This document shows positions 22,401 through 34,400 of a stretch of DNA of 45,162 bases, piece after piece. The DNA comes from Streptomyces sparsogenes (GTDB lineage: Bacteria; Actinomycetota; Actinomycetes; Streptomycetales; Streptomycetaceae), in NCBI RefSeq assembly GCF_001704635.1, contig NZ_MAXF01000194.1, positions 1 through 45,162 on the forward strand, written 5' to 3'. The notes under the pieces are model-generated. The model saw nothing but the letters and a program-made list of their open reading frames with translations, was not told the origin of the DNA and made no database searches. The position numbers and the translations under genes were made by a program. Within the stretch, counting starts at the first letter, position 1; each line of letters opens with the position of its first letter.

Positions 22401-25400
22401 GGTGGCGGGCGAGGGGTGCAGGGAGAACACCGGGTGCGCCGCCCCGCCGGCCGTGTGCTCCCCCACGGGGAACTCGGTGGAGTAGATCTCCCGGCCGATG
22501 CGCTGGGCCAGGTCCTGCGCCAGGCCGGGGGCGAGCCGGTCCAGTTCGGAGACGGCCAGGAAGACGGGGACGGCCTGGTCGAGGGTCAGCAGCTCCGGGT
22601 CGCCCGCCACCAGTTCGAGGAACTCCGCGGCCGGCACCCGCCGGGTCACCCCGGCGTACGACACGAAGAGGTGGCCCGGGTCGTTGCGGTCCGGCTCGGC
22701 GCGGACCACGTACGGGTGCGGCCGGTCGCTCCCGTCCGCGGTCTTCCCGTGCCATGGCGCGTCCACCGTGCCGCCGGGGGTGTGGACCTTCGACAGGTCC
22801 ACGGCGGTGTCCCCCCGCGGCGTGGCCAGCAGATGGCGCCCGGTCGCCGGGCCGCCGGCCGTGACCGGGGGCATGGCCGTGGCGGCGGACAGGGCCTGTT
22901 CGGTCTCCAGGTGGTAGGCGCCCACCTGGGCCGGGTCGGCCCCGTCGCGGCCGACCCCGTACGCCGCGGCCGTCAGGTCCCGCGCCTGGTCCCGCCGCGC
23001 GTCGTCCACCTCGGACGGGTCCAGGTGCAGCACCCCCGCGGTGTACGCGTCCAGGCCGGCGGCGTCGAGCGCGCCCAGCGCCTCGTGCGCCTTGACCCGC
23101 GCCCAGAACATCCGCGAGCGTTCGTCCTCGCCCACCTCGTCCGGGCCGGAGAGCCGGAGGACGTCCGCGATCTCCCGCGTCACGTCCGGGCCGCCCAGCC
23201 AGGCGACGGCCCGGTCCACGGCCGGCGGCAGCGTCACGAAGTCGCCCAGTGACGTGCCGGGGCCGCTGCCGAGGGCCTGGGCGAGCACCGCGCGGTAGTC
23301 CGCTCGGCTCGGCCCGGCCTGCCCCAGGGAGAGCTTCGCGGCGGCGACCCGCTGGAAGAACTCCAGGGTGAACGGGCCCGCCTGCCGGAAACGCGGATCC
23401 TCCCGCCACATCCGCTCCAGCGCAGCCGCCCCGCGCAGCAGCTCCGCGTAGCCGGGGTCCTGCTCGATCCGGACGTCGTCGTCGACCTCGTTCCCGAGCG
23501 TCAGCTTCAGCGCCCGCACCAGCTCCAGCGTCCGCTGCCGCTCCTCCTCGGACACCGGCCCGGGACCGCTGTGCAGCCCGATGGCGCGCGCCCGGCGGTC
23601 CAACTCGTCGGTCTCCGGCTCCGGGAAGAACTCCGCGTACGACCCCCAGCGCCCCTGCGGGTCGGTCACCAGGCCATGGACGTACTCGCCGTTGTGGAAA
23701 AAGACGCCTGAGCTGACGGTCGTGGCGCTCGTCTTGTGCCGCATCTCGTTCGCGTAGTGCTGGCCCTGGGCGACGTTCCTGAGCGGGTTGGGCACGAACG
23801 CGCCGGCGTTGTCGTAGCCGCGACGGGACGGGACAGCGCTGTCCTTCGGGGAACCCGCCTGGCACATCACCAGGCCGAGCCAGTCCTCCTTGTCCTTCAG
23901 GAGGCCGGTGAAACTCCTGCGCTTCTTGAGCCACTTGGCGCCCGCGTCGCCCCAGGCCGTGTGCTTTTCCCCGTCGTGCAGGGCGAAGGACGTGTAGCCC
24001 GCCCCGCCGTGAGCGGCGAAGAACGCCTTCAGCTTCCCCCGGGCGGCCGGTTCCAGGGGGAACGTCTTGGAGAGGGTTCCGGTGGCGAAGTTGGCGTGCA
24101 CGTACTTCGTCACCTGGTCGAGGTGGCGGAAGTCCTCCTCGCGTACAGCCAGATGGTCGGGCGGGTAGGAGGCGCGGCCGATCTGCAGGCCCGTCAGCTC
24201 ACTGCCCACGGGCGAGGACAGCACGTCCTCGTGCCAGTCCTCGTCGCTCCCGTCGTCCGTGTCGGCCGTGTCGTCCGCGTCGGGCAGCATGCCGGGCGGA
24301 ACGGGGAACCAGGAGCCCACCGGGCGCTCGGAGGCGGTGAAGACCGCGACGGCCAGCCGGCCGTCCGGCGTGGTCATCAGCCGCGCGTCGCCGCTGTGCG
24401 CCCATACGGTGCGGCCCGTCCGCTCCGCCAGCAGCCGCGCCAGGTACTGCTCTCCGTCGCCCGCGTACGGCATGGCCAGCACGATGGGCGCGTCCGCGGG
24501 GAGGCCCGCCAGCTCCTGGTCCTTCAGAACCTCCGCCACGAACCGCTCGGCGCTCACGGTCCGCGTCGTGCTGCCCAGCGCCGGGATCGTCACCCGGTCG
24601 CCGTCCATGGTGGCCGCCAGCAGGTACGGCGTGGGGCCGCCCAGCCACCTGGGGGCCTTCGAGTCGAGGATCCGGGGGGTGTCGCCCGGCCGCTCCTCCA
24701 GGAGGCCGATGGTGTCCGCGTACAGCTCGCCGTCGGGCAGGCCCGTCCAGTTCAGGCCCGGGACCCGGGTGCCGCCCGTGGTGAAGCGGTGGTCCGCGTA
24801 GCGTTCCGCGTCCTTCTCGGCGCGGTACGCCGCCACCTCCGCCAGGCTGCCCGCCCGGCCGTCCCGCATCGCCGCGTCGGTCACCGTGTACAGGTCCGCG
24901 CGAAGTGCGCCGGTGACCGGGGTGGCGTCGGCCAGGCCCAGGACGCGCCTGGCCAGGGCGGCCGGCCGGAACGGGCCGTCCCGCAGACCGGGTTCGGCCT
25001 GCCGCAGCTCGTCCAGGCGCAGTGCCGTCGCCGAGTGCCGGTCGGCGGTGATGCCGATCGTCACCGAGGCGGAGCCCGGATCCGGTGACGTGGTGCCGTC
25101 GGTCGTCACGTGGAGGGTGAAGCCGCGTGCGGACAGGTCCGCTCCGGCCGCGCCGAGCGCGCTCAGCGCCCGGTCGAGGTGGCGCCGGAATACCGCGGCC
25201 ACCGCGTCGGCCCGCGAGCGGGCGAGCTGCCCGTCCGCTCCGCTGTCGTGTCCGGTGATGCGGATCGGGGTCTCGGCCAGCTTCGCCCGCTTGTTCCGCA
25301 GGCCGGTCTCGGCCACCCGGGCCGCCAGCCGCTCGATCTCCACCTCCTGGTCGGTGGACACCTCGGCGGACTGCCCGTCGAACGCCACCGGCGTGGACCG

Positions 25401-28400
25401 CGGCAGCACGGACGGCCCGGGGGAAGAGGCGGCGGGCGGGGCGGCCGGTGCGGCGGGCGGGGCGGCCGGTGCGGCGGGCGGCTCGCCGACGGGCACGGTG
25501 TGCACCTGGTCCGAGTCGATCCGGGCGGCCAGCTCCGCGATCCGGCCCGCGGACAGGCGCGGGCCCGGCGCCGGCGCCGCCGCGGACGGGGCCGCCGACG
25601 GCTGCGCGGGCCGGGCGGCCGACGCCCGCGCCAGGACGGATCGGAGCGCCGGGGGCAGCGCCGGCATCGGCGCCCAGGGCGACGGCATGATCCGGCCGGC
25701 GCTGCGGGGCAGCGGGGCCGGCACCGGGCGCGGGGTGTCGACCAGCGGGTTCGGGGCGATGGGTTCGGTCTCGCGGAAGTCCGCGGCCGTGGGGGCCGGG
25801 CCGTTCGGAGACGGGATCAGGGCGATCACGGGCGCCTGGGAGCCGGGAGGCGTGATCCGGTCCACGGGCAGGGGGGTCGAGTGGACCGGATGGCCGATCC
25901 GCTGGGCGAGCCGTTGCGCCAGGCCGGGGAAGTGCCGGTCGAGCTGCGAGATCTCCAGGAGGACGGCGGTGTTATGTGGCGTGACGAGCAGGTGACGGTC
26001 GCGGGCCAGCAGCTCGACGAACTCGGCCTCCGACACGCTCTCGTCCGAGCCGTTGAGGAACAGCGCGAGGCGACCCGGGTTGTTCCAGTCCACCGAGGCC
26101 CGCACCACGTACGGGTCCGGCTGGCCGGGCCCCGCCCACGGCGCGTCCTCGAGACCGCCGGGCGTCCAGACCTTCGACAGGTCCAGGTCCGCGGTCTTCG
26201 GCGCGTCCACGAAGTGGCGTCCGGACGCCAGTTGCGGCGGGTCCCCCGGCTTGCCGGGGGTGGACACGGCGGTGGCGTCCGACAGAGCACCCAGGCTCTC
26301 CAGGTAGCCCGCCCTCACCGTGACGAGGTCGCCCCCGTCGCGCCCGATCGCGTACAGCGCGGCCATCAGCCACCGGGTGGCATCGCGCAGGTCGTCGTCG
26401 GGCGTCACGCCGAAGACCTGGGCGGTGATGCGGTCGATGTCCATGCCGGGAGCGGCCAGGGCCTCGTACATCTTGACCCGGGCCCAGAACACCCGGGACA
26501 GCTCGGCGGTTCCCACCTGCTGCGGGTCGTCCAGGGCCAGGGCGGCGGCGGTGGCCACGGCCGGGTCCACACTGCTCCACCAGGCGGCCGCCTCGTCCAG
26601 CGCCCCCGTCAGCCTCGGGGCGAAGGCGGTCAGGGGCGTACCGTCGGGCGCGGCCGCCGCGGCGGTGAGCACCGCGCGGTAGTCGTCGTGGCGGGCCTCG
26701 GTCTGCCCCTGGGGGAGCCGGGCGGCGACGATCCGCTGGAGGAGGTCCAGCGTGAAGGGGCCCGCGTCATCGGACCGCGGGTCGTCCCGCCACATCCGGT
26801 CCAGCGCGGCGGCCCCGCGCAGCAGTTCCGCGTACTCCGCGTCCTGCTCCACCTGGACGCGGTCGTCGATGTCGTTCCCCAGCGTCAGCTTCAGCGCCCG
26901 CACCAGACGCAGCGTCCGCTGCCCGGCCTCCTCGGGCACCTCCCCCGGGCCCGTGTGGTATCCGGCCACGCGGGCGCGGCGGTCCAACTCGGCGGTGTCG
27001 GGCTCGGGGTAGAACGTGACGATCGCGCCGAGCCGCCCCTGCGGGTCGGTATAGACCGTGATGACGTATTCGCCGTCGTGGAACAGGACGCCGATCGGCC
27101 CGAAGGTGGCGCTGACCTTGTGCCGGGTCTCGTTCGCCGTGTGCTGTGCGACGGAGATGTCGGCGAGCGGATCGGGGACGAAGGCGGTGGACAGTGCGTG
27201 CAGCGCCCCGGGGAAGACGGTGTCCGGGTTCCCGATGCTTGGAACGGCACGGTCCACGGGAGAGCCGCTCCAGCACGACTCCATGTGGATCCAGTCGTCC
27301 TCGTCGAGGTTCTGCACGCTCTTGCGGTGCGCGAGGTACCGGGGCCCCTCGGCGCCGTAGGCGTAGTGGGTCGTGCCGTCCGCGAGCTGGAACGCCATCC
27401 AGCCCAACTTGCCGTGTCCGTCCCAGGTGTACCTCCTGCCCAGGTACGGCAGCGGGATCTTCCCGGACACGACCTCGCCCGTGACGCCGTTGACATGGAC
27501 GTAGTGCGTCATCGTGCCCAAGTGACGCTGATCGTCCTCCGTGCCCAGCCGCACGACCTCATCGTCCGGCAGGCCGGAGCGGCCGGCCTGCCGCTTCGAC
27601 CGCACGTCCATGATGGTCCGCGTCAGCACCTTGCGGTACCACTCCGGGAGGCCGGGGCCGCGGTCGGGCGCCATACCGGGCGGGCTGGGGATCCAGTCGC
27701 CCTGGTGACGGCCGCTCTCGTGGTACACGCCGAGGGACATCAGGCCCTGCTCGCTGCCGGCGAGCACACGGCCGGAGTGTGCCCACACCGTTCTTCCGGT
27801 CCGCTCGGCCAACAGCCTCGGCAGATCAAGCCCCTGGGCGCCGGCGAAGGGGACGGCCAGCACGATGGGGTGGTCCTTCGGCAGGCCCTCCCGCTCCAGG
27901 TCGCGCGCGACCAGCTCGATGAACTCCCCGGCGGTCAGGTCGCGGGTCGTGCCGTCCGGCCACGGCACGACGACCTTCTCGTGGGTGCCCTCGGCCGCCA
28001 CGACATAGGGCCTCGGCCCGCCGAGCCACTCGGCGTCGGGGGTGTCGACCACGGCGAAGCTGCCGTCCGGAAGCCGCTCGATGATGTCGAACGAGTCGGT
28101 CATCACCTCGGCGACCTTCTCGTCGGCCCAGTTGAGGCCCGGGACACGGGTGCCGCCCACCGTCAGGTAGCGGTCCCGGTTCGGGGCAATCACGCCTTGC
28201 TGGAAGACGTGGTACGCGCCCAGCGCCGCCAGGCTGGTCGCCCAGCCGTCCGCGGCGGCGTCGGTGATCAGCGCGTGCAGCCGCTTGCGCACGTTCGCGT
28301 CCACCGGGGCGTCCGGGGGGAGATGGAGGATGCGGCGGGCGATGACGTCGCCGTCCAGCGGGTCGTTCACCAGGTCCGGGTCGGCGAGGCGGAGTTCGTT

Positions 28401-31400
28401 CAGCGTCGCGGCCGGGTCGGCCGGCTCGATCGTCACCTGACGGCGCGCCGCCGCCACGTCCGCGTCCGGAGTGGTGCCGGTCTCCCCCACGTCCGAACCG
28501 CGCCCGCGCCAGACGATGTGGAAGTCGTCCGCCGTGATCCGGCTGTCCACGGGGACGTTCGCCTGGAAGCGTTCCAGCGCGCGGTTCAGGTCGTCCGTGA
28601 ACCGCTTGTACACGGCGGCCGCGCGCCGCCGTGCCTCGGAGTCCGCGTCCTGCGCCGTGCCCTCGCCGTAGCCGAGGATGGTCGCGCCGGGCTTGGCGAT
28701 GCCCCGGCCGTGGTGGTCGAGACCGATCCTGGCCACCTGGTCGGCCAGGTCCCTCAGCGCCGTGCCGGCGTCCTCGGACAGCGTGGCCGATCCGGGGGCG
28801 AAGGGCACCCGCGTGAGGGGCACGGGGCCGGGCGCGGCGGCCGGGGGTGTGACCGGGGCGACGTGCACCGGCGGCGGGGTCGCCGGCCGGAGCCCGGGCA
28901 TCGGCGCCCCGGTCGCCGCCCGGACCACCGAAGCGGGCTGCGGCCGGGGCTTGGCGACCGGTACGCCGTCGGGGGCGGCGGACGACTCGGTGTCGGAGTC
29001 GGGCTCGGTGTCGGAATCGGTGTCGGGCTCGGCGTCGGCGTCGAACTCGGCGTCGAACCCGGTGTCGGAATCGGTGTCGGAATCGGCGTCGGTGTCGAAC
29101 TCGGCGTCGAACTCGGTGTCGGAATCGGCGTCGGGCTCGGCGTCGGCGTCGAACTCGGCGTCGAACCCGGTGTCGGAATCGGTGTCGGAATCGGCGTCGG
29201 TGTCGAACTCGGCGTCGAACTCGGTGTCGGAATCGGCGTCGGGCTCGGCGTCGGCGTCGAACTCGGCGTCGAACCCGGTGTCGGAATCGGTGTCGGAATC
29301 GGCGTCGGTGTCGAACTCGGCGTCGAACTCGGAATCGAAGAGGCCCGGCACGGTGTCCGGCTCGGAGGTCGTGAACGGCCCCGTCGGCTCGGTCAGTTCG
29401 ATCGTCGTCTGCCGCAGCACCTCCGGGTCCGCGTCACCGGACGCCACGCCCTCGCCACGGCTGCGGGCGGTGAACCGGAAGTGCGCCGCGGTGAGCCGGT
29501 CGGCCTCCGGCACCCCCCGCTGAAGCCCGGCCAGCACCTCGTCCAAGGAGTCCTCGAACCACGCGAGAACCGTCTCGGCCCGCTCCTGCCCCATCTCCCG
29601 CGCGCGCACCGCCGGACCCTCGCCGAAGCCGGTGACCACACCCGACGGCAACGGCCGCCCCGCCCGCCAGTCCGCCAGCGCCGAAGACGCCACCTCACGC
29701 GCCAGGTCCTCGATGTCCGCCACATCGTCCTCGGACACCATGGTCGACCCCGCATCGAACCGCACCGTGAACGCACGCCCCGCCGGAGCCGGCACCGCCT
29801 CCGACGCCGCCAGGGGAGGCGGGGCCGGCACGGGGCGGGACGTGTCGGTCGGGTTCTGCGGGTCGACCGGCTTCGTGGAGGTCCATTCCACGGCCGCCGA
29901 GGACGCACCGGCCTGGGCCGGTGGGTTCAGGGTCAGCACCGGGCGCTGCGCGCCCTGGGGCACCGTCTGGCTCGGGACGGCCGAGGTGGTCCAGATCTCC
30001 CGGCCGAAGTGCTGGGCCATGTCCCGCGCCAGCCCGGGGAAGTGGCGGTCGAACTCGGCGATGTCCAGCAGGAGCGGAACCGTCAGGTCCCTGCCGAGCA
30101 GGGAGCGGTCGCGGTCCAGCAGCTCGGTGAACTGCCGGGGGGTCAGGCTCCTGGTGACGGTTCCGAAGGACACGAGCAGGCGGTCCGGGACCTTCGGGTC
30201 CACCATGGCCCGCACCACATAGGGCTCCGGCCTGGCCGTGTTCGTCCTCGTGTCCTTCCCCGCCCACGGCGCGGCCCGCACCCCGGACGGCGTCCGGACC
30301 TGCGACAGATCCGGGAAGGCGTCCTTCGGTCCGGGCCGGTAGTCGCGTCCGGACACCTCGTTCGGGGTGCCGGGCGCGTGCAGGGCCGTCGGATCGGCCA
30401 CGGCGCCGAGGGTCTCGAGGTGGTACGCGTACACCACGGCGGGATCGGACCCGTCGAGCCCGATCGCGTACGCCGTGGTCATCAGCTCCCGGGTGAAGTC
30501 GCGCCCCGCGTCGTCCACCTGGCCGGCGGAGGGCAGGTCGTACAGCTGGGCGGTCAGCTCGTCGAGGTTCACGGACGTGTCCAGCGCCTCGTACGTCTTG
30601 ACCCGCGCCCAGAACATCCGGGACCACTCGGCCTCGTAGGGCGTGGTGGAGCCGTCCATGCGCAGGGCCTTGGTGGCCACCTCGGACAGGTCCACCGTGG
30701 CTTTCCACTCGGCCGCCCGGACCACCGACGACGGCAGTGTCACGAAGTCGCTCAGCTTCGTACCGTCGGGGGTGGCGGCCGCCGCCTTCAGCACGTCCCG
30801 GTAGTCGGCCTGACGCGCCTGCGCCTGCCCCGCGGGAAGCCGCGCCTCGACGATCCGCCGGAAGAGGTCCAGCGTGAACGGACCCGTGCCGCGGAGCTGC
30901 GGCTCCTTCATCCGCATCCGGTCCAGCGCGGCGGCACCGCGCAGCAGCTCCGCGTACTCCGGGTCCTGCCCCACCTGGACGCCGTCGTCGACGTCGTTCC
31001 CCAGCGTCAGCTTCAGCGCCCGCACGAGGCGCAGCGTGTGCTCCCGCGCCCAGGGCGGGGGCTGGGGGCCGGTGTAGTACCCGGCCTCGCGCACCCGGCG
31101 GTCCAGCTCGGCGGCGTCGGGCTCGGGGTAGAACTGCTGGAACCATTGCCGCCGCCCCTGGCGATCGGTGGCCAGGATCCGGAAGGGCATGTTCTGGTAC
31201 ACCCCCACCCCGTCCAGGCGGATGAGGGCGTTCGTCTTGTGCCGGGTCTCGTTCGCGACGTGCTGCCCCATGGGGACGTCCGCGAGCGGATCGGGGACGA
31301 AGGGGCCGGGGTAGGAGCGGCCCAAGGCTCCGAAGCCGGACGGCACGGCGCGGTCCGCGGGCGAACCGGCCCAGCAGATCAGCAACTCGTTCCAGTCGTC

Positions 31401-34400
31401 CTCGCCGAGCACCTGAATGCTCTTGCGGCCCGCGAGGTACCGGGCCCCCTCGGCACCGTAAGCACGGTACGTGGTGCCGTCCTCCAGCGGGAACACCAAG
31501 TAACCCGGGCCACCGTGCATCACCCAGTGCTGCCGCTTCGCGTCCCGCTTGCCCGGCCGTACCAGGCGAAGCGGCTTCGAGTAGCGGCCGGTGGCCGGAT
31601 TCCAGTGAGCGAACGCCTTGATCGCGTCGAGTGCGTCGTGGAGCCTTTCTCGACGGTCACGGACGACCTCGTCGGGGCGCAGCGCCTCACGACCCGTCCG
31701 CTGCCCCGTGATGCGGCTCATGAGGGTCCGGGTGATCACCTTGCGCCACCAGGCCGGGGCGTTCCGGTCCCGGTCCGGTGCCATTCCGGGTGGGCTGGGG
31801 ATCCAGTCGCCCTGGATCGCGTCGGCCCTGAGCAGGACCCCAATGTGGGGGCCGTCCGCCGTGGCGAGACCGCTGTGCGACCACACCATCCGGCCCGTCC
31901 GGTCGGCCAGCAGCCGTGGCAGGTCGAGCCCCCGGTCACCGGCGTGCGGAACGGCCAGCACGATCGGCGCGCCGAGGGGCAGCCCGGACAGCTCCGGATC
32001 GTTCGCGATCAGTTCCACGAACTCGTCGACGGTCAGGTCCTGGGTGGTGTCGTCCGGCAGCGTCACCCGCACCATGTCGTGCCGGCCCGAGGCCACCACG
32101 ACGAACGGCGTCGGGCCGCCCTTCCACGGGGCGTCCTTCGTGCCGATCACCTGGAGGGCGCCGTTGCCGTCACTCCGCAGGATCTCGATCGTGTCCGTGT
32201 CGTCCAGGTCGAGGACCTTGTCCTTGCCCCAGTTGACGCCCGGCACCCGGGTGCCACCCACCTTGAGGTAGCGGTCCCGGTTTCCGTCGAGCACACCCTG
32301 CTGGTCCAGGTGGTACGCGCCCAGGGCCCCCAGGCCGGTCCCCCAGCCGTCCCGGCTCGCGTCGATGACCAGGTCGTACAGCTCCTGGCGTACGGCATCG
32401 TCCACCGTGGCGCTGGCGGGCAGGTGCAGGAGGCGACGGGCCATGACATCGACGTCCAGCGGGGCGTGCCGGAGGTCGGCGTCGGTCCTCCGCGCGGCGT
32501 CCAGCACCGTCAGCGGGTCGACGAATTCCAGCGTCACCTGCCGACGCGCGTCCGGGGCGGGGGGCGTGACGGACGGTTCGAGGTCCTGACCGCGGGAGCG
32601 CCCGACGATGTCGAAGTCGTCCGCCTGAAGACGACGGGTGCCCTGGGCGACGCCGGTCTGGAGTCGGGTGAGCGCGGTGTCCAGGGCGGCCAGGAACTCG
32701 TTGTGCACGGCGCCCGTGCGCTGCTCGCCCTCCTCCAGCGCCTCATCAGCCGCGTCCGGGCCCGTTCCCTCGCCGTACCCGCTGATGGTCACCGCGGGGA
32801 TCGGCCGGCCCCGGCGCCAGTTGTGCCACGCGGACCTGGCCAGGGCGTCGGCCGCGGACGCGATGGCGGACCCGGCCTGGACGGACAGCTCCGTGGAGCC
32901 CGCCGCGAACGGCAGCCGCACGGCCTTGGGCGGCGCGAGGGGGGCGGTGGCGCCCGGACCGGCCACCGGCGCGGTGTGCACGGGCAGCGACAACGAGGAC
33001 CCTCCGGGCGGCCCCGGCACCGATGCCCCGGACGACGACAAGGTCCGCGGCCGCGGACTCGCGGCGTCCGGCACGGGAGCCGCGGACGCCTCCCCCGTGG
33101 TGTGATCGCTCACCGCTCGCCGCGCCTTGTCGGCGCGGGGAGCCGGGGGGCGCACCGGGGCGGGGGCGGGCTCCGGGTTCTGCGGATCGACGGGGTACGT
33201 GGGGTGCGGCTCCCCGATCACCCAGATCCACCGGCCGAGGCGCTGGGCCAGGACCCGGGTCAGGCCGGGGGCGTGGGCGACGAGTCCCTGGATGTCCAGC
33301 AGGACCGGAGTCGTCAGGTCCTCCGCCAACAGGTCTTCGTCACGGGCCAGCAGCTCGGCGAACTCCTGGGGCGACAGGCTCCTGGTGAGGGGGCGGCCGG
33401 TGACGGACTTGAAGGTGACGAGCACCCGGCCCGGGGCGTTCGGGTCGATCGTGGCGTGCACCGAGTACGGAACGGGCTTCTCCTCGCCCGTCCGGTACTT
33501 CCCGGCCCACGGGGCGTCCTCCGGACCCGACGGGGTCTGGATCTTCGACAGGTCCGGGGCCGTCCCGTTCAGGGACCCCAGGAAGTCCCGTCCGATCACC
33601 TCGTCCGGATCGCCGGGCGGGGACAGGGCGGTGGTCTTCGACACCGCGCCGTTCCTGTCGAGGAGGTAGGCGACCATCACGTCCGCGTCGGCTCCGTCGA
33701 GCCCGCCGGCGAACGCCCTCGTGACGAGGTCCTGGGTGAACTCGCGCTGCCGGTCGGTCACCTGGGCGGACAGGGGGAGGTCGTACAGGTGGGCTGTGAT
33801 CCTTTCGAGGTCGGAGCCGCCCCACGCCTCCTCCATCTTGACCCGCGCCCAGAACATCCGGGACAACTCGCGCCTGCCCACGTCGCCGGGGCCGCCCAGG
33901 CGCAGGGCCCGGACGGCCGCGTCGACGACGTCCGCGGTGTCGAGCCAGTGTGCCGCGTCGTCCAGCGACGAGGGCAGCGTCACGAACGTGGCCGCCGTCG
34001 TACCGGCGGGGGCGGCGGCCGCCCGCTTGAGCACGTTCCGGTAGTCGTCCTGGCGCGCGGGTGTGCCCGCGGGAAGCGTCGCCGCGACGACCCGCTCGAA
34101 GAAGTCCAGCGTGACCGGGCCCGCGTCTGTGAACCGCGGGTCGAGGCGCCACATCCGGTCCAGCGCGGCGGCACCGCGCAGCAGCTCCGCGTACTCCGGG
34201 TCCTGGTCGATCCGCAGGTCGTCGTCGATCTCCTTGCCCAGGGTCAGCCGCAGCGCCCGCACCAGCCGCAGCGTCGCCGCCCCGGCCGCCGCGGGGGCCG
34301 GTCCCGGGCCCGTGTGGTACCCGATCTCGCGTGCCCGGCGGTCCAGCTCCTCGGCGTCGGGCTCGGGGAAGTACTGCTCGTACGAACCCCGCCGCCCCCG

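Noticed and set aside
29023..29334. CRISPR or satellite array
   Set aside because: Units are contiguous, without unique spacers, and keep the reading frame of the giant gene, so it is a coding tandem repeat.
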